Part shown: piece after piece, positions 36,320-45,469 of the stretch | How the letters are laid out: every line of letters begins with the position of its first letter | Numbering within the stretch: the first letter of the stretch is position 1 | Assembly: GCF_000971235.1 (NCBI RefSeq) | Contig: NZ_BBMB01000002.1 | Location: forward strand, 1 to 64,000 | Direction: 5' to 3' | Length of the DNA: 64,000 nucleotides | DNA from: Demequina subtropica | GTDB lineage: Bacteria; Actinomycetota; Actinomycetes; Actinomycetales; Demequinaceae | Program-made: the position numbers and the translations under genes | Notes under the pieces: model-generated | Told to the model about the DNA's origin: nothing | The model's database searches: none | What the model saw: only the letters and a program-made list of their open reading frames with translations

Positions 36320-36891
36320 GATGTTCTTCTCCTCGGAAGGTGCTGACGCGCACGGAGTGGGCGACCAGGTCGCGTTCGCCGGGCTCCGCGGGACCGGCGC
36401 TGGTGCCCGGGGTCCCGGGGCTGGGGACGGTGCGGGGCCGCGACGCGCGTCAGGAGACCTTCGTGGCCACGCGAGTCCCATGCGGCGGAACTCATCGAAC
36501 GGCTCGGTGGCCCCGTCGCACGGGGCTGACCCGCTCAGTGTCCGTCGCACAAGCGACACGGGCAACACGGACGCCGCGCAACGCACGATTCCCGCGAGAG
36601 TCCCCACCCGTGCTGCGTCAGGGGACGTCGGGGCGCCATCGATCTTGGGTGTGAGCGCCAGCCGAGAGTGGCGTCGAGGTTGCACAAGGTCGTGAGATCG
36701 GACGCGCCCCAGGCAGCGTCGAGCAGGTCGATGGCTCGGTGGAGGAATCCCCATCCTGCGAGACCTCGAACTCCACCCCGCCACCGGCCCACACCCACAA
36801 CCGCGACAAGCCATTCATCTGCGTCCGCTGTGGAAAGGGCCACCGCCGAGAAGGGCCAGTCGGGGATGGCGGCGCCCTGCTGTGCGAGCGC
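36320..36891. other. 572-bp gap without a convincing gene
   Basis: Several open frames exist on both strands but none has a ribosome-binding site, a recognisable motif or the expected codon pattern. The minus-strand frame of the M15-like gene stays open upstream to 36814 without family signal. The gap starts just beyond the abrupt end of the fascin-like gene and may contain decayed sequence. Confidence 0.5.
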
Positions 36892-37986
36892 CTACTGCAC
36901 GCTCACGTAGGTGCCGTGGACGAAGGTCTTGAGCGCGTAGGCGCCCGACTCCTGCGGCTCCAGCCAGAACTTCTCCCACTCCTCGGCCTTGGTCCGATCC
37001 CAGTTGCAGACCGAGCCTGAGCCCCCGCCGTGCTCGGCGGTGAGGAAGAAGCCACGGGTGGACCTGAGGCTCACCGATCCGTCGCCGTGAGCGACCACCG
37101 TGATGGTCTCCCATTCCTGGACGGCACCGCGGTTGGCATGCACCGCACCCCCGCCGCCGTCCTCGGCGCTGAAGAACCCGCGCCACGAGCTCAGCGCGAT
37201 TCGCGACGGGACCACCGGCGGGGGTGCTGGCGCAGGTGCGGGGGGTGCAGCCGGCTCGGCCGCGCCAAGGCGGCCTATGCCCGCCTCGGCGGGCGTGGTC
37301 CGCAATCCGCCGACCAGCGACGCGCCTGGGAGCCCGGCCGGCCGTGCCGCGGCAGGATCGAACTCGTCCCGCACCTTCTCGGCGAGGGTGCTGTTCGCGC
37401 GGACGTCGTCGACGTGCCCTGCGACGAACGGGCGGTGCTTCTCGTCGGCGACGGATCGCCGGGGAACCACGGGTGCGTCGAGATCCAGGAGCACGAAGGT
37501 CTCCCAGGGGCCCACGCGGTCGCGGTCCGCGAAGACATCGCCGGGTCGGGTGTCGTCGGAGTCGAGGAGCGCCGCGCCAAGCGCTCCGGCGATCCCGCCG
37601 ACCACCACGCCGCCCGGTCCCGCGGCGAGGAAGGCGAGGCCGGCGCCCAAGCCGGCGCCGATCGCCTCGTCCGGGAGCCCCGTCGCGTCCTGGAGCGCCT
37701 CGGCGAACGTCGCGATCAGGGCGACCGGCGAGATTCCGCGCGGAGTGACCGTGGTGAACGGAGCGCCGACGACGCCGACCACGTTGACGCCTTCGTTGCC
37801 GCCGATCGCGCCGACCACCTTGAGGGTGCCGGAGATGGCGTCCAGCACCACCGCGACGAACACGCCGGGCGGGCCGAACGTCGACGTGATCTTCGACGCG
37901 CCGTCGACGCCGTCGGTGACCGTCTGCACCTCGCCGTGCGACAGCTGGACCTGCCACACTGCGGCATCCATCGAGAAATCTGCCAT
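36892..37986 (-). CDS. Hydrophobic-glycine protein with truncated fascin-like beta-trefoil C-terminus
   Basis: A 364-residue protein. Residues about 30-135 are rich in Gly/Val/Ala with long hydrophobic stretches (VFVAVVLDAISGTLKVVGAIGG; LGAGLAFLAAGPGGVVVGGIAGALGAALL) that could insert in membranes, as in toxin-like or channel-forming proteins. A Pro/Ala linker follows (about 245-260), then fascin-like trefoil repeats: GFFSAEDGGGGAVHANR ... WETITVV, GFFLTAEHGGGSGSVCNWDR ... WEKFWLE, and a third that stops at TFVHGTYVSVQ. A complete trefoil needs more sequence, so the C-terminus appears cut short. ATG 37986 follows GGAGGGG. Function unknown; a sugar- or actin-type binding module is the family hint only. 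Confidence 0.6.
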   Translation of the reverse strand: MADFSMDAAVWQVQLSHGEVQTVTDGVDGASKITSTFGPPGVFVAVVLDAISGTLKVVGAIGGNEGVNVVGVVGAPFTTVTPRGISPVALIATFAEALQDATGLPDEAIGAGLGAGLAFLAAGPGGVVVGGIAGALGAALLDSDDTRPGDVFADRDRVGPWETFVLLDLDAPVVPRRSVADEKHRPFVAGHVDDVRANSTLAEKVRDEFDPAAARPAGLPGASLVGGLRTTPAEAGIGRLGAAEPAAPPAPAPAPPPVVPSRIALSSWRGFFSAEDGGGGAVHANRGAVQEWETITVVAHGDGSVSLRSTRGFFLTAEHGGGSGSVCNWDRTKAEEWEKFWLEPQESGAYALKTFVHGTYVSVQ

Positions 37987-38169
37987 GACCCCTCCCCGCG
38001 GCGGCGCGGGGCCCGGGGATGTCCCCGCCCGTCGTCCTCCATGCTCGGCCCGTGGCAGCGGGCCGGTCAAGCATGCGAACAGACTCGCGAGAATCGCTCG
38101 CGATACGGTCGAGATGTCGCGGATGAGACTGCCCACGACCGGCGTGACGCTCGATGCGAGGCCCACCGG

Positions 38170-39015
38170 CTACATCAGCGCCGACTCGAGCTCCTCGAGC
38201 GTCTCCGAGGTGCCGGCGTCGATCTTGACGGCCGCACGGCGGTCCCCTTTGGTGGCACCCCGGTTGATGATGACGATGGGGACCCCCCGGCGATGAGTGC
38301 GCTCCACGAGCCGCATTCCCGAGTTCACCGCCAGCGACGAGCCGGCGACCAGGAGCGCCTCGGCACGGTCGACGAAGCGTTCAGCGGCCTGGGTCTGCGA
38401 GGCGGGCACCAGCTCCCCGAAGAAGACGACATCGGGCTTGAGGATGCCGCCGCACACCGTGCAGGCGGGAACGGCGACGTGCTCCCAGGACTCCGGAAGC
38501 ACGTCGCCGTCGGGTCCCAGCCGGACCCCATCGGCGAGCACGAGGGCCGGGTTGTCGCTCTCGAGGCGTGCGGCGACCTCCTCGCGGGAGAATCGGGCGC
38601 GGCACGCGAGGCACGTCACGCCGCGCATGTTCCCGTGCAGCTCGACCACCTCGCGCGAGCCGGCCTGGAGGTGGAGACCGTCGACGTTCTGCGTGACCAG
38701 GCCGGTGACCACGCCCGCGGCCTCGAGCGCCGCGAGGGCACGGTGTCCCGCGTTCGGGTGCGTGGCGGAGAAGGTCTTCCATCCCAGGTGCGAGCCGACC
38801 CAGTATCGCCGTCGCTTGGCCTCGTCGCCCACGAAGTCCTGGAAGGTCATCGGCGTGCGGCGCGGCGAGCTCTCGCCCCGGTAGTCGGGGATGCCGGAGT
38901 CCGTCGACAGACCGGCGCCCGTGAGGACCGCGATGGTTCGGCCCGCGAGGAGCTCGAGCGCCCGCGAGACCGACGGCGCTGCGGGCTCAGTGCCCGATGA
39001 TTCCACCGTGGTCAC
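38170..39015 (-). CDS. SIR2-family NAD-dependent protein deacylase (sirtuin)
   Basis: A 281-residue sirtuin that removes acyl groups from lysines using NAD+. Visible motifs: GAGLS (33-37) with STDSGIPDYRG, TQNVDGLH, the catalytic histidine in VELHGNMRG, two zinc CxxC pairs (CLAC, CTVC), and the NAD-binding VVFFGE and GSSLAVNSG. GTG 39015 is chosen because GGGAGGAG lies just upstream; no suitable ATG is near. The gene is divergent from the Pif1-like helicase gene with a 99-bp shared control region. Confidence 0.93.
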   Translation of the reverse strand: MTTVESSGTEPAAPSVSRALELLAGRTIAVLTGAGLSTDSGIPDYRGESSPRRTPMTFQDFVGDEAKRRRYWVGSHLGWKTFSATHPNAGHRALAALEAAGVVTGLVTQNVDGLHLQAGSREVVELHGNMRGVTCLACRARFSREEVAARLESDNPALVLADGVRLGPDGDVLPESWEHVAVPACTVCGGILKPDVVFFGELVPASQTQAAERFVDRAEALLVAGSSLAVNSGMRLVERTHRRGVPIVIINRGATKGDRRAAVKIDAGTSETLEELESALM

Positions 39016-39114
39016 GCGTCTCCTCCCTGCGATGCTCAGCGCGATGCCGTGACCACGATGGTCGCACGACGGCCGCGCTCGGGCGTCTGCGCCCCTGGGT
39101 AGGCTCTCTCCACG

Positions 39115-41475
39115 ATGAGCGAGCAGCGCGCGCGGCGCCCCTGGGAGGGCATCACCCTCACCGAGGACTTCGAGCGCGCGCTGGAGATCCTCCATGGCGG
39201 CGACCACCTGTTCCTCACCGGCCGCGCGGGGACCGGGAAGTCCACCCTCATCAGGCACTTCCTGGCCACCACGGACCGCACGACGGTCACCGTCGCGCCC
39301 ACGGGCATCGCCGCGCTCAACGTCGACGGCTACACCATCCACCGCCTGTTCTCCTTCCCCATGGGGGTCAACGAGGACATGGTGCGCGGGCCCGGCTACT
39401 ACCCCGGGCGCTTCGCGAGCACCCTCGCCGGGCTCGACACCCTCATCGTCGACGAGGCGTCCATGGTGCGCGCGGACCTGTTCGACGCCCTGGTGGCCGC
39501 GCTCGAGCGTTTCGGGCCCCGGCAGGGCGAGCCGTTCGGCGGCGTGCAGCTGGTGCTGGTGGGGGACCTCCACCAGCTCCCGCCCGTGGTGCGCGACGAC
39601 GAGGTCGACTTCTTCGACGAGCGTTACGGCACCCCGTACTTCTTCTCCGCGCGCCGCTTCGAGCGAGGCACGTTCCCCGTGGTCGAGCTCACCACCGTGT
39701 TCCGCCAGGTGGGCGACACCCAGCTGGTCGACATCCTCAACGCGGTGCGCGACGGCGCGCTGCTCGAGGGCGCGCGGGCGGCCCTCAACGCGCGCACCCA
39801 TCCCGGCTTCGATCCTCCCGCTGACGAGTTCTGGCTCACGCTCGCCACCACCAACCGCATCGTCCGCTCGCGCAACCGGCGCGAGCTCGAGAGGCTTCCG
39901 AGCCCGGTGCTGTCCTACGAGGCGACGCTCACCGGAGAGACCGACGGTTTCGAGCTGCCCGCCGAGGTCAGCCTCGACCTCGCGGTGGGCGCGCAGGTGA
40001 TGCTGCTCAACAACGACCCTGCCGACCGCTGGGTCAACGGCACGCTCGGCCGCGTCGTCCTGCTGCAGCGCGACGAGGACGGACCCGTCGCGACCGTGCT
40101 GCTGCGCGACGGCCGCCAGGTGCGGGTGCGGCCGTACACCTTGGAGGTCACCCGCCCGGTGGTCGAGCACGGCGGCCTGGGGCGCGAGGTGGTCGGCACC
40201 TTCACCCAGCTGCCCATGAAGCTCGCCTGGGCCATCACCATCCACAAGGCGCAGGGCCAGACGCTCGACCGCGTGGTGGTGGACCTCACCGGCGGCACCT
40301 TCGCGAACGGCCAGCTCTACGTCGCGCTCAGCCGCTGCACGTCCCTCGACGGCCTGGTGCTCCGGCGCGACGTGCTGCCGCGCGACCTCAAGACGGACGG
40401 CCGGATCCGCCGCTTCCTCGCCGCGTCCCGCGCCGGCGCGGGGGACGATGCGCGGTCCGGGCACGTCTACCTCAGCGCCCTGACCGTGGGGACCGTGGGG
40501 GACCGGTACCGGCCGCGTCCGGTGGAGATCGCGGTCGTGACGGACGAGGGCGACGAGGCCACCACGGTGGTCAACCCCACGAGCGACCTCTACGAGGCGC
40601 ATACCGAGTACGGCCTGACCACGCGGGACGTGCAGCTCGCGCCCGTCCTCGCCGAGGCGTGGGCGTGCCTGTCGCCGCTGCTCGCGGGCCGCGTCCCGGT
40701 GGGGGTCGGGATCGATCGGACGCTCGGATGGATCGACTTCGAGCTCAAGCGCAACGGCGTGGTCGAGCCGATGGCGCTCGGCGCGGAGCTGCCGGCGGCG
40801 GCGTTCGACGCGGGGGCGCGGGAGGCGCTGGCGGCGCCGACGGCGCTCGAGCGCGCGCGTGCGCTCCGCGAGGCCGGCGAGCGGTGGCTCGAGCGGCACG
40901 GGGACGATGCGCTCGCGGCGGGTACCCCGTTCGCGTCGTGGCCACGCGGGCGAGGCTTCCTGCAGGCGCGGGTCGACAGCGCCGGGCCCGAGGGCTTCGT
41001 GGTGGGAGGGAACCTCTCGGCCGAGGACGACCCGGGCGCGGTGCTCGGTGAGCTGCTCGCCCTCGCCTGGGGGCGCGTGATCGACAAGGACGCCGCGGCG
41101 CTCGCGCGCGTGCGCGCCGCTGAGCGGCACTTCGGGGTCGACGTCCTGCCTGGGGATCTGGTGCTCGCCGGGCCTGCTGATCCCGCCGTGGTGCTGGTGC
41201 CGGGCGCGCGCGTGTGCTTCACCGGGACCGTGGTGGCCGCGGGGCGCGGCGTGGTGGACCGCGAGCGGATGACGCGGCTCGCGGTGGAGGCGGGGTTGGT
41301 CCCGGTTCCGAGCGTGACCAAGACGCGCACCGACGTGCTCGTCGTCGCGGAGCGAGGCACGCAGTCGGGCAAGGCGCGCAAGGCCCTCGAGTGGGGCAAG
41401 CCCGTGATCGCCGCGGAGGACTTCCTCGCATGGCTGGATATGGGCGCAGGCGGGGCGACGACGGTCCAGGCCTGA
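39115..41475 (+). CDS. Pif1-like helicase fused to a degenerate exonuclease-like domain and a BRCT domain
   Basis: A 786-residue DNA helicase. Residues about 1-440 are a Pif1/RecD-type SF1 core: Walker A GRAGTGKST with K42, Walker B LIVDEASM, VLVGDLHQLPPV, and the C-terminal IHKAQGQTLDRVVVDL and YVALSRCTSLDGL. Residues about 450-560 resemble a DnaQ/DEDD exonuclease (EIAVVTDEGDEATTVVNP), but the expected DxE at the start reads as YLSAL, so it is probably inactive. Residues about 697-780 form a BRCT module (ARVCFTGTVVAAGRG, TKTRTDVLVVAE, KPVIAAEDFLAWL) like that of NAD ligases. TAGGCT (39100-39105) precedes the ATG by 9 nt. A role in resolving secondary structure or repair is inferred. Confidence 0.88.
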   Translation: MSEQRARRPWEGITLTEDFERALEILHGGDHLFLTGRAGTGKSTLIRHFLATTDRTTVTVAPTGIAALNVDGYTIHRLFSFPMGVNEDMVRGPGYYPGRFASTLAGLDTLIVDEASMVRADLFDALVAALERFGPRQGEPFGGVQLVLVGDLHQLPPVVRDDEVDFFDERYGTPYFFSARRFERGTFPVVELTTVFRQVGDTQLVDILNAVRDGALLEGARAALNARTHPGFDPPADEFWLTLATTNRIVRSRNRRELERLPSPVLSYEATLTGETDGFELPAEVSLDLAVGAQVMLLNNDPADRWVNGTLGRVVLLQRDEDGPVATVLLRDGRQVRVRPYTLEVTRPVVEHGGLGREVVGTFTQLPMKLAWAITIHKAQGQTLDRVVVDLTGGTFANGQLYVALSRCTSLDGLVLRRDVLPRDLKTDGRIRRFLAASRAGAGDDARSGHVYLSALTVGTVGDRYRPRPVEIAVVTDEGDEATTVVNPTSDLYEAHTEYGLTTRDVQLAPVLAEAWACLSPLLAGRVPVGVGIDRTLGWIDFELKRNGVVEPMALGAELPAAAFDAGAREALAAPTALERARALREAGERWLERHGDDALAAGTPFASWPRGRGFLQARVDSAGPEGFVVGGNLSAEDDPGAVLGELLALAWGRVIDKDAAALARVRAAERHFGVDVLPGDLVLAGPADPAVVLVPGARVCFTGTVVAAGRGVVDRERMTRLAVEAGLVPVPSVTKTRTDVLVVAERGTQSGKARKALEWGKPVIAAEDFLAWLDMGAGGATTVQA

Positions 41476-41539
41476 GGCGCGGCTCCGTGCGGTGAGCTCG
41501 CCCTGGTGGGTCGCCGCGGCTCCGTGCGAGGATGCGTCG

Positions 41540-42331
41540 GTGAGACGCGACGTGACCAGCTCCCTGACCCTCGACGTCGCCGGGCCGGCGCGCCTGGTGC
41601 TCGCCATCGCCGTCGCCGAGGGGCTCGCCCTGGACGAGTCCCTCTCCGTCACGCAGGACGGCTCGCCGCTCGACGCGACCGAGCTCGCGGATCAGCACGG
41701 CACACGGCTCCACTCCGTCGACGCGACCGGTGGCCGCGTCGAGGTGCGGTACGCCGCGCGGCTGGAGGGGCGCGCCGAGGCCGCCCCGGTCGACGAGATC
41801 GATCGCGTCCGCTACCTGCGTCCCAGCCGCTACTGCGAGTCGGACACCCTCGCCGCCGTGGCGGCGGCGGAGTTCGCGGGTCTCGAGGGAGCCGAGGTGC
41901 TCGCGGCGGTCTCGAGCTGGGTGGGTACGCGCCTCACGTACGACGGCACCTCCACGGATCCGACGGACGGTGCCGCTGCGACCCTGCTGTCGAGGCGCGG
42001 CGTGTGCCGCGACTTCGCACACCTGGTGGTCGCGCTCCTGCGCGCGCTCGACGTGCCCGCGCGCGTGGTCGCCGTCTATGCGCCCGGACTCGCACCCATG
42101 GACTTCCACGCCGTCGCCGAGGCGCTCGTCGGTGACCGCTGGCTCGTGGTCGACGCGACCACCCTCGCGCCGCGGTCCACCCTCGTGCGCATCGCCACCG
42201 GTCGCGACGCCGCAGACACGGCGTTCCTCACCACGATCGGCGAGGCCGTCGAGCTGGTCGCGATGGAGGTCTCCGCGACGGCGGATGCGCTGCCGGAGGA
42301 CGACGTCCGCACGCCCGTCGCGCTCGGCTGA
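41540..42331 (+). CDS. Transglutaminase-like cysteine peptidase-fold protein
   Basis: A 263-residue protein with an N-terminal beta-domain (bacterial transglutaminase N-terminal type, VTSSLTLDVAGPARLVLAIAVA) and a transglutaminase-like core whose catalytic triad is C156 (RGVCRDFAH), H190 (MDFHAVAE) and D205 (VVDATT). Such bacterial proteins often act as proteases or amide-cleaving enzymes and are cytoplasmic. GTG 41540 fits the family's usual N-terminus better than a frame opening at 41492. A CGCGGCTCCGTGCG direct repeat (41477, 41515) lies in the gap after the helicase gene. Substrate unknown. Confidence 0.87.
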   Translation: MRRDVTSSLTLDVAGPARLVLAIAVAEGLALDESLSVTQDGSPLDATELADQHGTRLHSVDATGGRVEVRYAARLEGRAEAAPVDEIDRVRYLRPSRYCESDTLAAVAAAEFAGLEGAEVLAAVSSWVGTRLTYDGTSTDPTDGAAATLLSRRGVCRDFAHLVVALLRALDVPARVVAVYAPGLAPMDFHAVAEALVGDRWLVVDATTLAPRSTLVRIATGRDAADTAFLTTIGEAVELVAMEVSATADALPEDDVRTPVALG

Positions 42332-42479
42332 CCCGCGCGGCCCGGGCGCGGTCATGCGCCGCGCCGCCCCCCCGGGTCGGGTGCGCGGAGCGTACGGCGA
42401 TCGGAGCGCCATCCCGAGGCGGGCGGGTTACGGTGAGCACCGGGGGCGCGTCGCCGCAGGTCCCCGCGGGGGTGGGGTC

Positions 42480-43787
42480 ATGAGCGCATCGGTGTCCGTG
42501 CGTCGCGACGGAGGCGCGCCTCCTCGACGCGTCCATCGCGCGTGGATCGTCGCCGGCGTGACATTCCTGGTGCTCCTCGCCTCGGCTGCCTTCCGGTCGA
42601 GCCTCGGCGTGCTGCTGGTCCCCATCGAGGAGGACCTCGGCTGGTCCCGCACCGACACGTCGCTCGCCGTCTCGGTCAACCTCATCGTCTACGGCGTCGC
42701 GGCGCCGTTCGCCGCCGCCATCCTCGAGCGCGCGGGGGTGCGGCGCACCGCCATCGTGGCGCTCGCGCTCATCGCCGCGGGCTGCCTGGTCACGGTCGTG
42801 ATGGTGGAGCCGTGGCCGCTGTGGGTGGCATGGGGGATCGTGATCGGCCTCGGGACCGGAGCCGTCGCGCTCGTGTTCGGCGCGATCGTCGTGAACCGGT
42901 GGTTCGCCGAGCGGCGCGGCCTGGTGCTCGGCATCATCGGCGCCGCGTGGGCGACCGGGCAGCTCGTGTTCCTGCCGCTGCTCGCCGCGGCGGCCGAGGC
43001 ATGGGGCTGGCGCGCCGCATCGCTCCTCATCGCGGTCTGGTGCGCCGTGCTCGTGCCGCTCGTCGCGTTGGTGCTCCGCGACCGGCCCGCGGACGTCGGG
43101 CTCCTGCCGTACGGGGCCGTGGAGGCGCCCGAGCAGGAGGACACGCCGCCGAGCGCCCGCGCCGCCGTCGCGCGCGCCGTCGTCGTCCTGCGCGCGGCGG
43201 CTCCCACCCGGCCGTTCCTGCTGCTCGCGGGGACGTTCTTCATCTGCGGCTGGACCACCAACGGCATCATCAGCAGCCACTTCGTGCCCGCGGCGCATGA
43301 CCACGGCATGTCGGCGACGGTCGCGGCGGGGCTGCTCGCGGTCGTCGGCGTCTTCGACATCGTCGGCACCATCGGCTCCGGATGGCTCACCGACAGGTTC
43401 GAGCCCCGGGTGCTGCTCGCCGTCTACTACGGGCTGCGCGGGACGGCTCTGCTCGCGGTACCGGCGCTGCTCGGCACCGAGGTGGAACCCCCCATCCTCG
43501 TGGTGGTCGCGCTGTTCGGGCTGGACTGGGTCGCGACCGTGCCGCCGACGGTGATCCTGTGCCAGGCCGCCTTCGGGCCCGAGCGCGGGGGCATCGTGTT
43601 CGGCTGGGTGTTCGCCGCGCACATGGTCGGCGCCGGGGCGGCGGCCGCGGTGAGCGGCGCGATGCGCTCCGCCTCGGGCTCGTACACCTCCGCCTGGCTG
43701 CTCGCGGGGGCGCTCGCGGTCGCGGCCGCCGCGGCCAGCACCGTGCTGCCGCGGGTCCGTGGGCGGGCGGTCGCGCCTACCGCGTGA
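42480..43787 (+). CDS. MFS transporter, monocarboxylate/oxalate-formate-like
   Basis: A 435-residue major facilitator with 12 predicted helices. The start of the first helix region (AFRSSLGVLLVPIEEDLGWSRTDTSLAVSVNLIVYGVAAPFAAAILERAGVRR) and the block VVNRWFAERRGLVLGIIGAAWATGQL fit the oxalate:formate antiporter/monocarboxylate branch. The second half has FDIVGTIGSGWLTDRFEPR. ATG 42480 follows GGGGGTGGGG-type purine-rich sequence. It is a single gene; a short-chain organic acid is the likely cargo, inferred from the subfamily. Confidence 0.87.
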   Translation: MSASVSVRRDGGAPPRRVHRAWIVAGVTFLVLLASAAFRSSLGVLLVPIEEDLGWSRTDTSLAVSVNLIVYGVAAPFAAAILERAGVRRTAIVALALIAAGCLVTVVMVEPWPLWVAWGIVIGLGTGAVALVFGAIVVNRWFAERRGLVLGIIGAAWATGQLVFLPLLAAAAEAWGWRAASLLIAVWCAVLVPLVALVLRDRPADVGLLPYGAVEAPEQEDTPPSARAAVARAVVVLRAAAPTRPFLLLAGTFFICGWTTNGIISSHFVPAAHDHGMSATVAAGLLAVVGVFDIVGTIGSGWLTDRFEPRVLLAVYYGLRGTALLAVPALLGTEVEPPILVVVALFGLDWVATVPPTVILCQAAFGPERGGIVFGWVFAAHMVGAGAAAAVSGAMRSASGSYTSAWLLAGALAVAAAAASTVLPRVRGRAVAPTA

Positions 43788-43871
43788 GCGCGACGAGGCG
43801 TGCCCGCGCCCGCGCGATAGCCGACGCCGTGTGACCCCCGCATTTCGGGACGCGTCCGCACATGTCTGCGG

Positions 43872-43916
43872 GGTTAACGGTGGCCCATGCCTCCCGCGCA
43901 GGAGTGGCGCTTACCG
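43872..43916 (+). promoter_or_regulatory. Shared two-part control element upstream of the DHA2-type MFS gene
   Basis: GGTTAACGGTGGCCC (43872-43886) is followed, 32 bp start-to-start, by GTGGCGCTTACCG (43904-43916). Both strings and the same 32-bp phasing recur at 45624-45668 before the peptide-type ABC operon. The second string may contain the -10 box (TACCGT at 43912-43917), which would put the first just upstream of -35, an activator-like position. Confidence 0.65.
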
Positions 43917-43983
43917 TGCGGACACTCCTCGGGAACGATCGATCTCATCCACCGCTGTCGATCGACCCCGGGGAGGGGACGCC

Positions 43984-45459
43984 ATGAGCAAGGCATCATC
44001 CGCGCTGCCGAAGGGTGCGCGCGCGACCGCCGGGGGCGCCGTCGGGCTCCTCGTCGCGACCGAGGTCGGCAGCGGCCTGCTCCAGGGGTGGTACGGGCCG
44101 CTGCTCGCCACCATCGGCGAGCGGTACGAGGCGAGCGCGGCGTCGCTCAACCTGGTCGCGGTCGCGTACCTGCTCTCGTCGGTGGTGTTCGTGCCGCTGC
44201 TCACGAAGCTCGGCGACAAGCATGGTCACAAGAAGCTCCTCCTGGTCGCGGTCGCGATCACCGCCGCGGGCTCGTTCATCGTGACGTTCGCGCCGAGCTT
44301 CGGCGTGCTGCTGCTCGGGCGGGTGCTGCAGGGCGCGCTCGTCGCGTTCCTGCCGCTGGAGTTCGCGATCGTGCGCCAGCGTTCGCCCGAGACGGTGGAC
44401 CGCAGCATCGGCGCCCTCATCGCCTCGCTCGCGATCGGTGCCGTCATCGGCGCGGTCGGCGCAGGGCTCCTCGTCACCGCGGCGGGCCTGACCGTCGCGC
44501 TCGCGGTTCCCGGGATCTACTTCACGCTGTGCTTCGTGCTCATCGCCGTGTTCGTGCCCGAGACCGAGACCTCGGGGACCGGGAGCATCGACTGGGCGGG
44601 GATCGGCCTGCTGGGCCTGGGTGTGGCCTCCGTCCTCGGCGGCATCTCCCTGGGCGGACAGATCGGCTGGGGGAACGCGCTCGTCTCGGCGCTGATCGTC
44701 GTCGGGCTCGCCGCCCTCGCGGCCTTCGTGGCCGTCGAGCGGCGCGTCGCCGAGCCGTTCATCGACTTCGACGTCCTGCTGCGCGGAGGCATCGGGCTGC
44801 CGATCGTCATCGGGCTGGTCTTCAGCTCGCAGTCGCTCGGTGCCGCGACCCTGGCCGCGCTGTACGTGCGCGTGGATCCCGAGGTCTACGGGTTCGGGCT
44901 GGGTCTCGACGCCGCTCAGGCGGGTCTCACCCTGTCGGGCATGGCGCTCGCGGGCTTCATGGGATCGCTCGTCGGCGCGCGCGCCGTCGCGCGGTGGGGC
45001 TACCGTCCCACGATGGTCGCAGGCTCGCTGTCCTCGGCAGCCGGGTACCTGCTCATGATCCTCGCGCCCGGATCCGTCGGCCCGTTCACGGTGTGGCTCG
45101 TGCTCTGCGGCATCGGCATCGGCGTCATGACCGCGGTCCTGCCTGCGATCGTGGTCAAGCGAGCGCGACCCGACGCCGTGGCCGTCGTCTCGGGCCTGTA
45201 CAACACGCTGCGCACCGCGATGGGAGCGGCCGCGGGCGCCGCCTTCACCGCGGTGATGGCGGCCTTCCTGGTCGAGGGCACGGGTACCGGCTCGACCGCC
45301 GGCGTCACCTCGTTCACGGGCTACGCCGTGGTGTGGGGATGCGCGGTGGTCCTGTCGCTCGTCGTCGTGGCGCTCGTGCTCCGCCTGCCGAAGGACGTGA
45401 GCGCGCCGGCGTCGGCGGCGACCTCCGACGAGCCGGAGCCCGAGCTCGTGACCGCCTGA
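43984..45459 (+). CDS. MFS transporter, DHA2 (EmrB/QacA-like) type
   Basis: A 491-residue permease with about 14 hydrophobic segments, as in drug:H+ antiporter family 2. The loop 2-3 motif reads LLTKLGDKHGHKKL, the helix-4 RVLQGALVAFLP, and helix 5 has the long small-residue motif SLAIGAVIGAVGAGLLV. ATG 43984 follows GGGGAGGGGAC. It ends at a strong terminator but shares its upstream control element with the following ABC operon, so it may export a product of, or a compound related to, the substrate of that operon. No regulator is adjacent. Confidence 0.87.
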   Translation: MSKASSALPKGARATAGGAVGLLVATEVGSGLLQGWYGPLLATIGERYEASAASLNLVAVAYLLSSVVFVPLLTKLGDKHGHKKLLLVAVAITAAGSFIVTFAPSFGVLLLGRVLQGALVAFLPLEFAIVRQRSPETVDRSIGALIASLAIGAVIGAVGAGLLVTAAGLTVALAVPGIYFTLCFVLIAVFVPETETSGTGSIDWAGIGLLGLGVASVLGGISLGGQIGWGNALVSALIVVGLAALAAFVAVERRVAEPFIDFDVLLRGGIGLPIVIGLVFSSQSLGAATLAALYVRVDPEVYGFGLGLDAAQAGLTLSGMALAGFMGSLVGARAVARWGYRPTMVAGSLSSAAGYLLMILAPGSVGPFTVWLVLCGIGIGVMTAVLPAIVVKRARPDAVAVVSGLYNTLRTAMGAAAGAAFTAVMAAFLVEGTGTGSTAGVTSFTGYAVVWGCAVVLSLVVVALVLRLPKDVSAPASAATSDEPEPELVTA

Positions 45460-45469
45460 TCGCGTGCGT

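Noticed and set aside
36291-36843. Small open frames on both strands in the gap beside the M15-like gene
   Set aside because: No ribosome-binding sites, no motifs and no consistent third-position bias; kept only as an empty region.
34514-38170. Integrated prophage or ICE at tRNA-Ala
   Set aside because: No integrase, no duplicated tRNA 3' end, no phage structural or conjugation genes. Only an accessory segment can be supported.
39016-41652. Upstream extension of the sirtuin frame across the helicase gene
   Set aside because: The open minus-strand frame is antisense to a clear Pif1-type helicase. The sirtuin motifs begin only after GTG 39015, which has its own ribosome-binding site.
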